Shown here: positions 24,215 through 33,301 of the stretch, in pieces
How the letters are laid out: each line of letters starts with the position of its first letter
How positions within the stretch are numbered: the stretch's first letter is position 1
Source of the DNA: an uncultured Selenomonadales bacterium
GTDB taxonomy: Bacteria > Bacillota > Negativicutes > Acidaminococcales > Acidaminococcaceae
Direction: 5' to 3'
DNA length: 38,453 bases
NCBI GenBank assembly: GCA_900316935.1
Contig: ONEW01000022.1
Span: forward strand, 1-38,453
Notes under the pieces: model-generated
Databases searched by the model: none
The model's input: only the letters and a program-made list of their open reading frames with translations
Told to the model about the DNA's origin: nothing
Made by a program: the position numbers and the translations under genes

Positions 24215-25417
24215 ATGGAAGACGAACTGACCGTGTCGCAGGGCCGGCTCATGCGCCGCGGCTACACGACGGGCAGCTGCGCTGCTGCCGCGGCGAAAGC
24301 GGCTGCAGCCATGCTTCTGTCCGGGGAAGAGTTCCGCCAGGTGAAGCTTGATACACCCAAAGGGATCCTGCTGACCCTGGACGTGCTCGACATCTGTCGC
24401 GCCCCGGGATCCGTGTCGTGCGCCATCCGCAAGGACAGCGGTGATGACCCGGACGACACGCACGGCACCCTGGTCTATGCCACGGTGAGCCGGCCGGACG
24501 CGCAGCCGCCGGCAGAGGGATATAGGCAGCCCCTGACAGCTTCGGTGGAGCAGGCCGTTTCCGGCGTTGAAATCTGGGGCGGCCTGGGGGTCGGCAAAGT
24601 GACGAAACCCGGCCTGGCGCCCAAACCGGGCGGTCCGGCCATCAACCCCGTCCCGCGCCGCATGATCACCAAGGAGGTGCAGGCCGTCAAAGCCCGGTAC
24701 GGATACGGCGGACCGCTCCGCGTCGTCATTTCCATCCCGGCGGGGATGGAGATTGCACCGAAAACATTCAACCCGCGCCTTGGCATCATCGGCGGCCTTT
24801 CCGTCCTGGGTACGAGCGGCATCGTGGAACCCATGAGCGACCGCGCCCTCATTGAAACGATGTATGCCGAAATGGATTCGCGCAAAGCCAACGGGTACGA
24901 AGACCTGCTCGTCTTTTTCGGCAACTACGGCACGGATTTCGCCCGGGACGGGATGCACCTGGACGTGTCCCAGGCGGTCACCTGCAGCAATTTTGTGGGA
25001 GAACTGCTGGACTATGCCGTGCTCAAGGAGTTCCGGAGCCTGCTGCTCATCGGCCATTCGGGCAAACTGATCAAGCTGGCCCAGGGGGTCATGAACACCC
25101 ATTCCAAATACGCGGACTGCCGCGGCGAATTCCTGGCCCTGCAGGCCTTGTTCGCCGGCGCTCCCGTGTCCGTGGGCAGGGAAATCTACGGCTGTAACAC
25201 GACGGATGAAATGACGAAGATCCTGAAACGGGAAGGGTTGTTCGAGCCCGTTATGGCGAAGGCGACGGAGAAGATCGATTTCTACATGCAGAAGCGCGTC
25301 CATGGCCGGCTGCAGACTGCCGCCATCCTCTTTTCGAATGTCTACGGCATCCTGGGGGAGACGGAACAGGCGCAGGAACTGCTGGAACGGCAGCAGGGCC
25401 GGGACGCGGCACATTGA
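24215..25417 (+). CDS. cbiD: CbiD, cobalt-precorrin-5B C1-methyltransferase
   Basis: 400 residues, cytoplasmic. It methylates C1 of the ring-contracted corrinoid in the anaerobic B12 pathway using S-adenosylmethionine. The family hallmark RRGYTTGSCAAAAAKAA is at residues 9-25. KPGLAPKPGGPAINPVPRRM, the glycine-rich IIGGLSVLGTSGIVEPMS and FVGELLDYAV follow. The length is usual for CbiD (about 350-400). The start follows GAGGTGATT, 22 nt after the attenuator. It is the first gene of the operon, and its presence instead of cobF/cobG marks the oxygen-independent route. A 100-nt gap with little structure separates it from cbiL. Confidence 0.95.
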   Translation: MEDELTVSQGRLMRRGYTTGSCAAAAAKAAAAMLLSGEEFRQVKLDTPKGILLTLDVLDICRAPGSVSCAIRKDSGDDPDDTHGTLVYATVSRPDAQPPAEGYRQPLTASVEQAVSGVEIWGGLGVGKVTKPGLAPKPGGPAINPVPRRMITKEVQAVKARYGYGGPLRVVISIPAGMEIAPKTFNPRLGIIGGLSVLGTSGIVEPMSDRALIETMYAEMDSRKANGYEDLLVFFGNYGTDFARDGMHLDVSQAVTCSNFVGELLDYAVLKEFRSLLLIGHSGKLIKLAQGVMNTHSKYADCRGEFLALQALFAGAPVSVGREIYGCNTTDEMTKILKREGLFEPVMAKATEKIDFYMQKRVHGRLQTAAILFSNVYGILGETEQAQELLERQQGRDAAH

Positions 25418-25517
25418 CGGGATCTGCGCGCGGTCGCTTTCCGGCCGTCGCGTTCCACCGGACATAAAAGCCGGATACAGGCATCCATATGGACCGAAGA
25501 AAGGGGAATCATCGAAT

Positions 25518-26213
25518 ATGAAAGGTAAATTGTACAGCGTGGGCGTAGGCCCCGGCGATCCGGAACTGATGACGGCGAAGGCCATCCGCCTGATCAAGGA
25601 ATGCGACGTCCTCGCCATTCCGCAGGGGGACAGCGACGTGCTTGTCGCGAAGAACATCGTGTCCGGCCTGATCGATATCTCGCAGAAGGAACAGCTGATT
25701 GTCTACATGCCCATGGTCAAGGACCATGACATCATCTCCAAAGCGCACCGCAAGGGGGCTGATGATATCGAGAAGTACCTGGATGAGGGCAAGGATGTCG
25801 TCTTCATCACCCTGGGCTGCCCGACCGTTTATGCGACGTGCATCTACGTGCATAAGCTGGTGGGAAAGGACGGCTACGCGACGGAACTGGTTCCGGGCGT
25901 GACGAGCTTCTGCGCCGTGGCGGCGAAGCTGAACACGTCGCTCTGTGAGAAGGCGGAACCCCTGACGATCCTGCCCGGCAGTTATAAGGAATCGGACCGG
26001 TTCCTCGACATGCCCGGCAACAAGATCCTTATGAAATCGGCTTCGGAAATCGGCCGTGTCCGTGACGAAGTGCTTCAGCGCGGTCTGTATGCGCAAATGA
26101 TTGAAAACTGCGGCCTGCCCGGCGAAAAAATCTACAAGGACCTTCGCGACGTCGACGACAAGAGCAGCTATTTCTCGGTGATTCTGGTTAAGGAAAAGGA
26201 GTTTGAAGACTGA
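25518..26213 (+). CDS. cbiL: CbiL, cobalt-factor II (precorrin-2) C20-methyltransferase
   Basis: 231 residues of the tetrapyrrole methylase family. The N-terminal motif is YSVGVGPGDPELMTAKA, the SAM-contact motif is TLGCPTVYATC, and VPGVTSFCAVAAKL follows; all are typical of CobI/CbiL. It adds the C20 methyl group to cobalt-factor II. ATG 25518 is preceded by AAAGGGG at 25499-25505. A much longer upstream opening in the same frame is out-of-frame read-through of cbiD. Its TGA shares a base with the cbiF ATG. Confidence 0.93.
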   Translation: MKGKLYSVGVGPGDPELMTAKAIRLIKECDVLAIPQGDSDVLVAKNIVSGLIDISQKEQLIVYMPMVKDHDIISKAHRKGADDIEKYLDEGKDVVFITLGCPTVYATCIYVHKLVGKDGYATELVPGVTSFCAVAAKLNTSLCEKAEPLTILPGSYKESDRFLDMPGNKILMKSASEIGRVRDEVLQRGLYAQMIENCGLPGEKIYKDLRDVDDKSSYFSVILVKEKEFED

Positions 26214-27007
26214 TGATCTACTTTATCGGTGCCGGTCCCGGCGCGGCTGATCTGATTACCGTACGCGGCAAGGAACTGCTGGAAAAGGCGGACCTCATCA
26301 TTTATGCCGGGTCCCTGGTCAATCCGGCATTGCTGCAATACGCGAAACCGGGCTGCAAAATCATGAACAGCGCCGTCATGACGCTGGAAGAAGTCATTGC
26401 CGCCATGGTCCCCGCCGCCCAGCGCGGCGAACTGGTGGTACGCCTGCATACGGGCGACCCCAGTGTCTACGGTGCCCATCGCGAACAGATGGACATGCTG
26501 AACAGCTACAATCTGGATTACGAAATCGTGCCGGGCGTGAGTTCCTTCTGCGCGGCAGCCGCTGCCCTGAAAGCGGAGTATACGCTGCCCGATGTCAGCC
26601 AGTCCGTCATCATCACCCGCATGGAAGGACGCACGGGCGTACCGCCGAAACAGAAGATCGTCGATTATGCCAAACACCATGCCACCATGGTCATCTTCCT
26701 GAGCGCCGGCATGCTGGAGAAGCTGCAGAAGGAACTGATGGCGGGAGGCTATAAGGCCGACGAGCCGGCAGCCATCGTCTACAAGGCATCCTGGCCGGAC
26801 CAGCGGGTGTTCCGCTGCACCGTCGGCACCATTGCCGAAACGGCAGCCAAAAACAACATCCACAACCTGGCCCTCATCACCGTCGGCGGATTCCTGGGAT
26901 CGGCATATGAACGGAGCGAACTGTACAATCCGACCTTTGAAACGGGCTTCCGCAAGGCCGACGCCAGCAAACTGCAGGTAAAACCGGAAACGAAGGAAAC
27001 GGAATAA
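26213..27007 (+). CDS. cbiF: CbiF, cobalt-precorrin-4 C11-methyltransferase
   Basis: 264 residues, tetrapyrrole methylase family. MIYFIGAGPGAADLITVRG and DLIIYAGSLVNPALL are typical of CbiF/CobM. LHTGDPSVYGAHREQM and the Arg-containing ITRMEGRTGVP also match. It transfers a methyl group to C11 before ring opening by CbiG. It is translationally coupled to cbiL through the shared TGATG. Confidence 0.95.
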   Translation: MIYFIGAGPGAADLITVRGKELLEKADLIIYAGSLVNPALLQYAKPGCKIMNSAVMTLEEVIAAMVPAAQRGELVVRLHTGDPSVYGAHREQMDMLNSYNLDYEIVPGVSSFCAAAAALKAEYTLPDVSQSVIITRMEGRTGVPPKQKIVDYAKHHATMVIFLSAGMLEKLQKELMAGGYKADEPAAIVYKASWPDQRVFRCTVGTIAETAAKNNIHNLALITVGGFLGSAYERSELYNPTFETGFRKADASKLQVKPETKETE

Positions 27008-27060
27008 GTCTTTGCCGGCCCGGCGGCCGGGAGTCAAAAGAAATACAGAGGGATGGTACA

Positions 27061-28107
27061 ATGAACGCACTTATCTTTTCCTTTACGAGGAACGGGGCGA
27101 AAATCAGCGTCCGGCTGAAAAAATACCTGGGCACCTGCGGGTTTGAGACGGAAATGTTCACCATGCGCCGTTACGCCGATCCCCAGGCCGGGCTGAAGGC
27201 CATCGCGCCGTCCCTGAAGGAATTGTGCGGCATGGCGTTCCAGACCTGCCGGCTCATCGTCTTCATCGGTGCCACGGGGATCGCCATCCGGACCATTGCG
27301 CCGTTCATCCGCAGCAAGGTGAAGGACCCGGCCATCGTCTCCATTGACGAACGGGGACACTTCGTCATCCCGCTGCTGTCGGGCCATATCGGTGGTGCCA
27401 ATGCGCTGGCTGCGGGTATTGCGGAATTCCTCAAGGCTGTCCCCGTCATCACGACGGCGACGGACGTCAACGACCTGTTCGCCGTGGACGAATGGGCGGC
27501 CCGCCATAATATGGCCATTTCCAACCTGCCCAGCGCCAAAACCTTCGCATCCTGCCTGGTGGACTGCAAAAAGGTGGGCGTCAAGAGCGATTTCCCCATC
27601 CGGGGCCCGCTGCCGAAAGGCCTGGTCCTGGCAGAGGAAGGGCCGGTGGGCATGGCCATTTCCCTGCACAAGTCCGTGCAGCCCTTCGTGGAAACGGTGG
27701 TCCTGCGCCCCCGCATCCTGCACCTGGGCATCGGCTGCCGCAAGGGGACGACCATGGACGCCATCGAGGAACTCGTCATCCGGGAGCTGACCCGGCTGCG
27801 CGTCACCTTGAGCGTCGTGACGGGGCTGGCCTCCATTGACGTTAAAAAGGAGGAACCGGGCCTTTTGTCCTTTGCCCGGGAGTACGCCCTGCCCATCCAT
27901 TTCTATTCGGCGGCGGAACTGCAGGCCGCAGAGGGCGATTTTACGCCGTCTTCCTTCGTGGCGCAGACCGTCGGCGTGGACAACGTCTGTGAACGGGCGG
28001 CCGTGCTGGACAGTCACGGCGGCACGCTGCTGCTGCGCAAGACCAGCGCCAACGGCGTTACCCTGGCTGTGGCCATGGAAGATTTCACCGTGGATTTCAA
28101 CAAATGA
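27061..28107 (+). CDS. cbiG: CbiG, cobalt-precorrin-5A hydrolase
   Basis: 348 residues. CbiG opens the delta-lactone and releases the C20 fragment as acetaldehyde. The N-terminal domain has LIVFIGATGIAIRTIAPFI at about residues 62-80, then SIDERGHFVIPLLSGHIGGAN. The C-terminal CbiG/CobE-like domain has HLGIGCRKGTTMDAIEEL, then TGLASIDVKKEEPGLL. It is the full-length two-domain form. The ribosome site is GAGGGATGG, shortly before the ATG. It is specific to the anaerobic pathway. Confidence 0.95.
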   Translation: MNALIFSFTRNGAKISVRLKKYLGTCGFETEMFTMRRYADPQAGLKAIAPSLKELCGMAFQTCRLIVFIGATGIAIRTIAPFIRSKVKDPAIVSIDERGHFVIPLLSGHIGGANALAAGIAEFLKAVPVITTATDVNDLFAVDEWAARHNMAISNLPSAKTFASCLVDCKKVGVKSDFPIRGPLPKGLVLAEEGPVGMAISLHKSVQPFVETVVLRPRILHLGIGCRKGTTMDAIEELVIRELTRLRVTLSVVTGLASIDVKKEEPGLLSFAREYALPIHFYSAAELQAAEGDFTPSSFVAQTVGVDNVCERAAVLDSHGGTLLLRKTSANGVTLAVAMEDFTVDFNK

Positions 28108-28151
28108 TTTACAGGCAGGGGCCGATGTCCCTTGCAGAAGGAGATAGTGTC

Positions 28152-28886
28152 ATGAGCAAAATTTACGTAGTCAGCCTGGGACCGGGCGGGAAGGAACAGA
28201 TGACCTGCCGGGCCGTCAAAGCCTTGGAAGCTTGTGATGTCATTACGGGCTACAACGTCTACATCGACCTGATCAAGGATGATTTTCCGGACAAGAAGTT
28301 CATCAAGAATGGTATGCGCAAGGAAGTGGACCGCTGCAAAGCCACGCTGGACGAAGCCCTGAAGGGCCAGACCGTCGCCATCGTCAGCAGCGGCGACGCC
28401 GGCGTGTACGGCATGGCGGGCATCATGCACGAAGTAGCGGCCGGCCATCCGGAAGTGGAAATCGAAGTCATTCCCGGCATCACGGCGGCCTGCTCCGGTG
28501 CGGCCATCCTGGGCGCACCGCTCATCTGCGACTTCTGCCTCATTTCCCTGAGCGACCTGCTGACGCCGTGGGAAAAGATTGAAAAACGTCTGGATTGTGC
28601 CGCCCGGGGCGATTTCTGCATCGCCATCTACAACCCGCGCAGCCACAAGCGTGCCGATTACCTGCAGAAGGCCTGCGACATCGTGCTGCGCCACCAGGAC
28701 GGCGACGTTCCCGCCGGCATTGTGCACAACATCGGCAGGGACGGCGAATGCTGTGAAGTGACGACCTTGAAGGAACTGCGCGACCATACGGAAGGCGTCG
28801 ACATGTTCAGCACCGTCTTCATCGGCAATTCCCAGAGCAAAGTGATCAACGGCAAGATTGTGACGCCGCGGGGATATCATTTATGA
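28152..28886 (+). CDS. cbiH: CbiH, cobalt-precorrin-3 C17-methyltransferase
   Basis: 244 residues, tetrapyrrole methylase family. It begins IYVVSLGPGGKEQMTCRA and has DVITGYNVYIDLIK, SSGDAGVYGMAGIM, PGITAACSGAAILGAP and FCIAIYNPRSHKR. These are diagnostic for CbiH/CobJ, which methylates C17 and drives ring contraction. ATG 28152 follows AGAAGGAG at 28137-28144. An ATG at 28104 overlapping the cbiG stop would add a 16-residue extension unlike the family, so I rejected it. The ATG of the next gene overlaps its stop. Confidence 0.94.
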   Translation: MSKIYVVSLGPGGKEQMTCRAVKALEACDVITGYNVYIDLIKDDFPDKKFIKNGMRKEVDRCKATLDEALKGQTVAIVSSGDAGVYGMAGIMHEVAAGHPEVEIEVIPGITAACSGAAILGAPLICDFCLISLSDLLTPWEKIEKRLDCAARGDFCIAIYNPRSHKRADYLQKACDIVLRHQDGDVPAGIVHNIGRDGECCEVTTLKELRDHTEGVDMFSTVFIGNSQSKVINGKIVTPRGYHL

Positions 28887-29644
28887 AACGGGTCGTCTGG
28901 CTGATTGCGGGAACCAGCGAAGGCCGGAAACTGGCGGAAGCCCTGGCGGACCTGGATATCCGCGTCCTCGTCACGGTGGCGACGGAGTACGGCGCTTCCC
29001 TGTATCCTGCGAGGAAGAACGTCGAGGTCTATGCAAAACGCATGACCTATGACGACATGTGTGCGTTTTTGAAGGAAAAGGATCCTGAACTGGTCGTGGA
29101 TGCGTCGCACCCTTACGCGAAGATTGTGACGGAGACCGTGAGCCGCGCCTGCCGCAACCTGGGGTACGGATACCTGCGCATGCTGCGCCCGGCCACGCCG
29201 CATCCGGACTGCATCGACGTCCGCAACTTCGACGAAGCCGTGGAAGTGCTCAGCGATACGGAAGGGCCCGTCTTCCTGACGACGGGGAGCAAGAACCTGG
29301 TGGATTTCACGAAGCTCCCGGGCTACAAGGAACGCATCACGTGCCGCATCCTGCCGCTGCGGGACTCCCTGGACAACGCCCTGACCCTGGGCTATCAGCC
29401 TTCCCATATCATCTGCATGCAAGGGCCTTTTTCCAAAGAGCTGAACGTGGCCATGTTCCATCAGTGCGGCGCCAGATATGTCGTTTCCAAGGATTCGGGC
29501 AAGGCCGGCGGCTTTGAGGATAAACTGGCCGCTGCCGCCGAAGTGGGGGCGAAGCTCGTCCTGATTGACCGCATCCCTGAGACGGGTGACGACCTGGAAC
29601 GGGTCCTGGAGATTTTACGGCAGCACTTCGGAAAAGGGGCTTAA
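28883..29644 (+). CDS. cbiJ: CbiJ/CobK, cobalt-precorrin-6A reductase
   Basis: 253 residues. It reduces cobalt-precorrin-6A to 6B with NAD(P)H. VVWLIAGTSEGRKLAEAL at the start is the family nucleotide-site signature. VVDASHPYAKIVTETVSRAC is near residues 72-91, FLTTGSKNL near 131, and RYVVSKDSGKAGGFEDKL near 194. The start overlaps the cbiH TGA (ATGA), so it is translationally coupled. A 12-nt gap precedes cbiET. Confidence 0.94.
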   Translation: MKRVVWLIAGTSEGRKLAEALADLDIRVLVTVATEYGASLYPARKNVEVYAKRMTYDDMCAFLKEKDPELVVDASHPYAKIVTETVSRACRNLGYGYLRMLRPATPHPDCIDVRNFDEAVEVLSDTEGPVFLTTGSKNLVDFTKLPGYKERITCRILPLRDSLDNALTLGYQPSHIICMQGPFSKELNVAMFHQCGARYVVSKDSGKAGGFEDKLAAAAEVGAKLVLIDRIPETGDDLERVLEILRQHFGKGA

Positions 29645-29656
29645 AAGGAGTTCATT

Positions 29657-30871
29657 ATGCTGAAAGTCAATGTCATCGGCATCGGCCCGGGCAATCCGGA
29701 CCTGTTGACGGGCGAAGCCCGCAACGCCATCGCGGAAAGTACGATCCTGGCCGGCGATAAACGCATGGTGGCCCAGTTCGGCGCGGGGAAGAAGGTCTAT
29801 ACGACGTTCCGCACGAACGAGCTGGCGGGTATTGCGGCCCAGGCGGACCCCGGCAAGGATGTGCTGGGCATCCTGGTTTCCGGCGACGTCGGATTCTTCA
29901 GCCTCGCCCAGACCATAACAGGCAAGCTGCCGGATTGCGATGTCCACCGTTATTGCGGCATCAGCAGCCTCGTCTATTTTGCGGCGAAACTGCAGATGAG
30001 CTGGAACGACGCGGCCATCGTCAGCATGCACGGCCGCAATCAGCATCTGGCTGCGGCGGTCTTCGAACACGCGAAGGTCTTTTCCCTGACGGGCGGCGAC
30101 AACCTGCCCCAGGTCCTGTGCCGCCAGCTGTGTGACACGGGCCTCGGCTATGTGACGGTCTGTGTCGGCTCCAACCTGTCCTACGAAAATGAGCAGATCG
30201 TAAAAGGGACGGCGGAAGAGATCGCCCAAGGCGATTTTCCTTCCCTCTCGGTCATGATGATCTTGAATGACAAGGCGGGGCAGCCTCTCCGGCAGGGAGT
30301 GCACGGTCTCGACGATACCCTCTTCCTGCGCGGCAAGGCGCCCATGACGAAACAGGAAGTGCGGGCCATATCCATTTCGAAACTGCAGCCCCGGGCGACG
30401 GATGTCATTTACGACATCGGCGCCGGCACGGGCTCCTGCTCTGTAGAACTGGCCCTGCAGGCCCCGCTGGGTTCCGTCTATGCCTTCGAACAGAAGGAGG
30501 AGGCACTGGCGCTGCTGGCCCGGAATAAGGAAAAGTTCCGCTGTGACAACCTGTACATCGTGGCCGGCGAAGCGTCGGAACACCTGGCGGAAGCCCCCGT
30601 CCCCGACTGTGTCTTCGTCGGAGGCAGCGGGGGCAGGATGGGCGGCATGCTGGACGACATTTACGGCCGCAACCCTGCGTGCCGCGTCGTCATCAATGTC
30701 ATCGCCCTGGAAACGTTGTGCGCCGTCGTGGAATATTACAAAGCAAAACCCGGATACAGTCTGGACATCGTCAATGTTTCCACGGCCTATAACCGCAAAC
30801 TGGGCCGCTACAACCTGATGATGGCCCAAAATCCGATTTATGTCATTACAGCCGTCCAGACGGCGGAATGA
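29657..30871 (+). CDS. cbiET: CbiET fusion, C5,C15-methyltransferase and decarboxylase
   Basis: 404 residues in two domains, as in CobL. The N-terminal CbiE tetrapyrrole methylase (about 1-205) has VNVIGIGPGNPDLLTGEA, LVSGDVGFFSLAQTI and SMHGRNQHLAAAV. The C-terminal CbiT Rossmann methyltransferase (about 215-404) begins LDDTLFLRGKAPMTKQEVRA, with the SAM loop YDIGAGTGSCSVELAL and then VFVGGSGGRMGGML. It methylates C5 and C15 and decarboxylates the acetate on C12. The ribosome site is AAAAGGAG. Confidence 0.95.
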   Translation: MLKVNVIGIGPGNPDLLTGEARNAIAESTILAGDKRMVAQFGAGKKVYTTFRTNELAGIAAQADPGKDVLGILVSGDVGFFSLAQTITGKLPDCDVHRYCGISSLVYFAAKLQMSWNDAAIVSMHGRNQHLAAAVFEHAKVFSLTGGDNLPQVLCRQLCDTGLGYVTVCVGSNLSYENEQIVKGTAEEIAQGDFPSLSVMMILNDKAGQPLRQGVHGLDDTLFLRGKAPMTKQEVRAISISKLQPRATDVIYDIGAGTGSCSVELALQAPLGSVYAFEQKEEALALLARNKEKFRCDNLYIVAGEASEHLAEAPVPDCVFVGGSGGRMGGMLDDIYGRNPACRVVINVIALETLCAVVEYYKAKPGYSLDIVNVSTAYNRKLGRYNLMMAQNPIYVITAVQTAE

Positions 30872-30934
30872 CCTGCGCCGGTTCCGGACGTTCCTGTTCC
30901 GGTACCGGCCGATGTCTATCAGGAGATGATTGCC

Positions 30935-32314
30935 ATGACAGCTATGCAGATCCTTGCCGTTCCGCGCCTTTTATTGGCGGCGGCACAGAGCGGCAGCGGC
31001 AAGACAACCCTGTTCTGCGGCATCCTGCGTGCCCTGTTGGACAAGGGCCTGCGGGCCGCCGCGTTCAAGAGCGGCCCCGACTATATCGACCCCATGTTCC
31101 ATACGCGCGTCATCGGGGCCCCTTCCCACAATCTGGACATTTTCCTGACGGGGAAGGAGAACGTAAAGCGCCTGCTGGCGAAAAACGCCGCGGACAAGGA
31201 CATGGCCCTCCTGGAGGGTGCCATGGGTTATTACGACGGCATGGCCGACTCCTGTGACGGCAGCGCCTATGACCTGGCAAGGACCGTGGGCGCGCCGGTG
31301 GTGCTCATCGTCAACGGCAAAGGGGCCGCCCTTTCCATGGGGGCCATCGTGAAGGGCTTCAAGGAGTTCCGCCCGGACAGCGGCATCCGCGGCGTCATCC
31401 TCAACAATGTGACGGAAATGACGTACCGCTTCTATAAGGACACGCTGGAAAAAGAAACAGGTGTCCGCTTTTACGGGTATTTCCCCCATATGAAGGACTG
31501 CAGCCTGGAAAGCCGCCACCTAGGCCTTGTGACGGCCGGGGAGGTGGGGAATCTGGAGACGATTGTGCAGAAACTGGCGGACCAGGCGGCCAAATCCATC
31601 GATCTGGACGGCTTGGTGGCCCTGGCCCGTTCCGCGGCACCGCTGCCTTATGCCCCGCTGGACATCCGGCCGCTGGGACGGGTGCGCATCGCCGTAGCCC
31701 GCGACAAGGCGTTCTGTTTCTATTATCAGGACGCCCTGGACCTGTTGGCGGAACTGGGGGCGGAAATCGTTCCGTTTTCGCCGTTGACCGACACGGTGCT
31801 GCCTGACTGTGACGGCCTCTATATCGGCGGCGGGTATCCGGAACTTTATGCCCGCCAGCTGACGGACAATGCGTCCATGCGCCGCGACATCCGGGAGAAG
31901 CTGGCCGGCGGGCTGCCTTGCTACGCCGAGTGCGGCGGCTTCATGTATCTGATGGAGGGGTTCAAGGCGGACGACGGCTTTTATCCCTGGGTCGGCGCCG
32001 TGCAGGGCCGGTGCTGGATGACGAAACGCCTTGTACGTTTCGGATACGTAACCCTGACGGCCCACGGGGACAACGTCCTCTGCAAGGCCGGCGGTTCCAT
32101 TCCGGCCCATGAGTTCCATTATTCCGACAGCGACCAGAACGGCGCGGCCTTTAGGGCCGTGAAGGCCCTGCGCCGGGTATCCTGGCCCTGTGCCCAGGCG
32201 ACGGAAACCATGTATGCCGGATATCCCCACATCCATCTGTGGGGCAATCCGGAATTCGCTGAAAACTTCGTGCGCGCCTGCGTACGTTACCAAAAGAAGG
32301 GTGCTGCCAAATGA
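30935..32314 (+). CDS. cbiA: CbiA, cobyrinate a,c-diamide synthase
   Basis: 459 residues. It amidates the a and c side chains using glutamine and ATP. The N-terminal P-loop domain has AAQSGSGKTT at residues 16-25, KSGPDYIDPMFH and LLEGAMGYYDG. The C-terminal class I-like glutamine amidotransferase has GLYIGGGYPELYA and the nucleophile Cys333 in YAECGGFMYLME, then AHEFHYSD. I chose ATG 30935, nine bases after AGGAG (30921-30925). An ATG at 30926 directly abuts that site. The stop overlaps the cbiB start. Confidence 0.94.
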   Translation: MTAMQILAVPRLLLAAAQSGSGKTTLFCGILRALLDKGLRAAAFKSGPDYIDPMFHTRVIGAPSHNLDIFLTGKENVKRLLAKNAADKDMALLEGAMGYYDGMADSCDGSAYDLARTVGAPVVLIVNGKGAALSMGAIVKGFKEFRPDSGIRGVILNNVTEMTYRFYKDTLEKETGVRFYGYFPHMKDCSLESRHLGLVTAGEVGNLETIVQKLADQAAKSIDLDGLVALARSAAPLPYAPLDIRPLGRVRIAVARDKAFCFYYQDALDLLAELGAEIVPFSPLTDTVLPDCDGLYIGGGYPELYARQLTDNASMRRDIREKLAGGLPCYAECGGFMYLMEGFKADDGFYPWVGAVQGRCWMTKRLVRFGYVTLTAHGDNVLCKAGGSIPAHEFHYSDSDQNGAAFRAVKALRRVSWPCAQATETMYAGYPHIHLWGNPEFAENFVRACVRYQKKGAAK

Positions 32315-33288
32315 TGCTTCTGGGTTCGATCATCGGCGGGTTCATCCTGGACCTGCTTATCGGAGATCCCCCTGGCTGGCCGCATCCAATCTGCCTCATC
32401 GGCAACCTCATCGGCTGGCTGGAAAAAAGGGTGCGGGCCGCGGCCGGGGAGAATCCCCGGGGCCTGCTTTGCGGCGGGTTCCTCCTCGCCGCGGCGACCT
32501 GCCTGTTGTCCTTCGCCGTCCCGTACGTCATCCTGCAGGCGGCGGAACGGTTCCATCCGTGGCTCCGCTTTGTGCTGGAGACCATCATGTGTTATCAGAT
32601 CTTCTGCACCCGCTCGCTCCGCGATGAGAGCATGAAGGTCTATACGGCGCTGGAGGCGGGCGACCTGCCCCTGGCCCGTAAGATGCTTTCCTGGATCGTG
32701 GGCCGCGATACGCAGGACCTGCGTGCGGAAGAGGTCATCAAGGGCGCCGTGGAGACTGTGGCGGAAAACACGGCCGACGGCATCCTGGCCCCCATGCTCT
32801 ACATGTTCCTCGGCGGCGCGCCCCTGGCGTTCCTGTACAAGGGAATCAACACGATGGATTCCATGATCGGGTACCGGGATCCGAAGTACCTCTGCATCGG
32901 CCGGGTGGCGGCCCGCCTGGACGACGTGGCCAACTTCGTGCCGGCCCGCGTGTGTGCCTTCTGTATGCTGGCGGCGAGCTTCTTTACAGGCCTTGACGTG
33001 CGGCAGGCCTGGAAGACTTTCGTCCGCGACCGGTACCATCACCTGAGCCCCAATTCGGCCCAGACCGAATCCGTGGCAGCCGGTGCCCTGCACCTTTTGC
33101 TGGGCGGGGATCATTATTATTTCGGCAAACTGGTCCATAAACAGACCATCGGCGATGACCTGATGGCACCGGAAGCGCGGCACATCCGGCAGATGAATGT
33201 GCTCATGTATTTCACGGCCATCACGGGCCTGCTGGTCTTCAGCCTCATCCGGGCCCTGTGGGTCTTCCACAGCGCAAGCCCTATGTAA
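32311..33288 (+). CDS. cbiB: CbiB, adenosylcobinamide-phosphate synthase
   Basis: 325 residues, integral membrane protein with several hydrophobic segments. It joins aminopropanol phosphate (from CobD) to adenosylcobyric acid. Family motifs are LDLLIGDPPGWPHPICLIG at the start, WIVGRDTQDL, ETVAENTADGILAPMLY (about residues 148-164), and the C-terminal RQAWKTFVRDRYHHLSPNS. ATGA overlap with cbiA; cobD follows 13 nt later, in keeping with the shared step. Confidence 0.95.
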   Translation: MMLLGSIIGGFILDLLIGDPPGWPHPICLIGNLIGWLEKRVRAAAGENPRGLLCGGFLLAAATCLLSFAVPYVILQAAERFHPWLRFVLETIMCYQIFCTRSLRDESMKVYTALEAGDLPLARKMLSWIVGRDTQDLRAEEVIKGAVETVAENTADGILAPMLYMFLGGAPLAFLYKGINTMDSMIGYRDPKYLCIGRVAARLDDVANFVPARVCAFCMLAASFFTGLDVRQAWKTFVRDRYHHLSPNSAQTESVAAGALHLLLGGDHYYFGKLVHKQTIGDDLMAPEARHIRQMNVLMYFTAITGLLVFSLIRALWVFHSASPM

Positions 33289-33301
33289 GGAGCTGGATTC
33301 G

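Noticed and set aside
28104..28151. Earlier ATG for cbiH overlapping the cbiG stop
   Set aside because: It would add 16 residues not seen in the family, while AGAAGGAG correctly positions the ATG at 28152.
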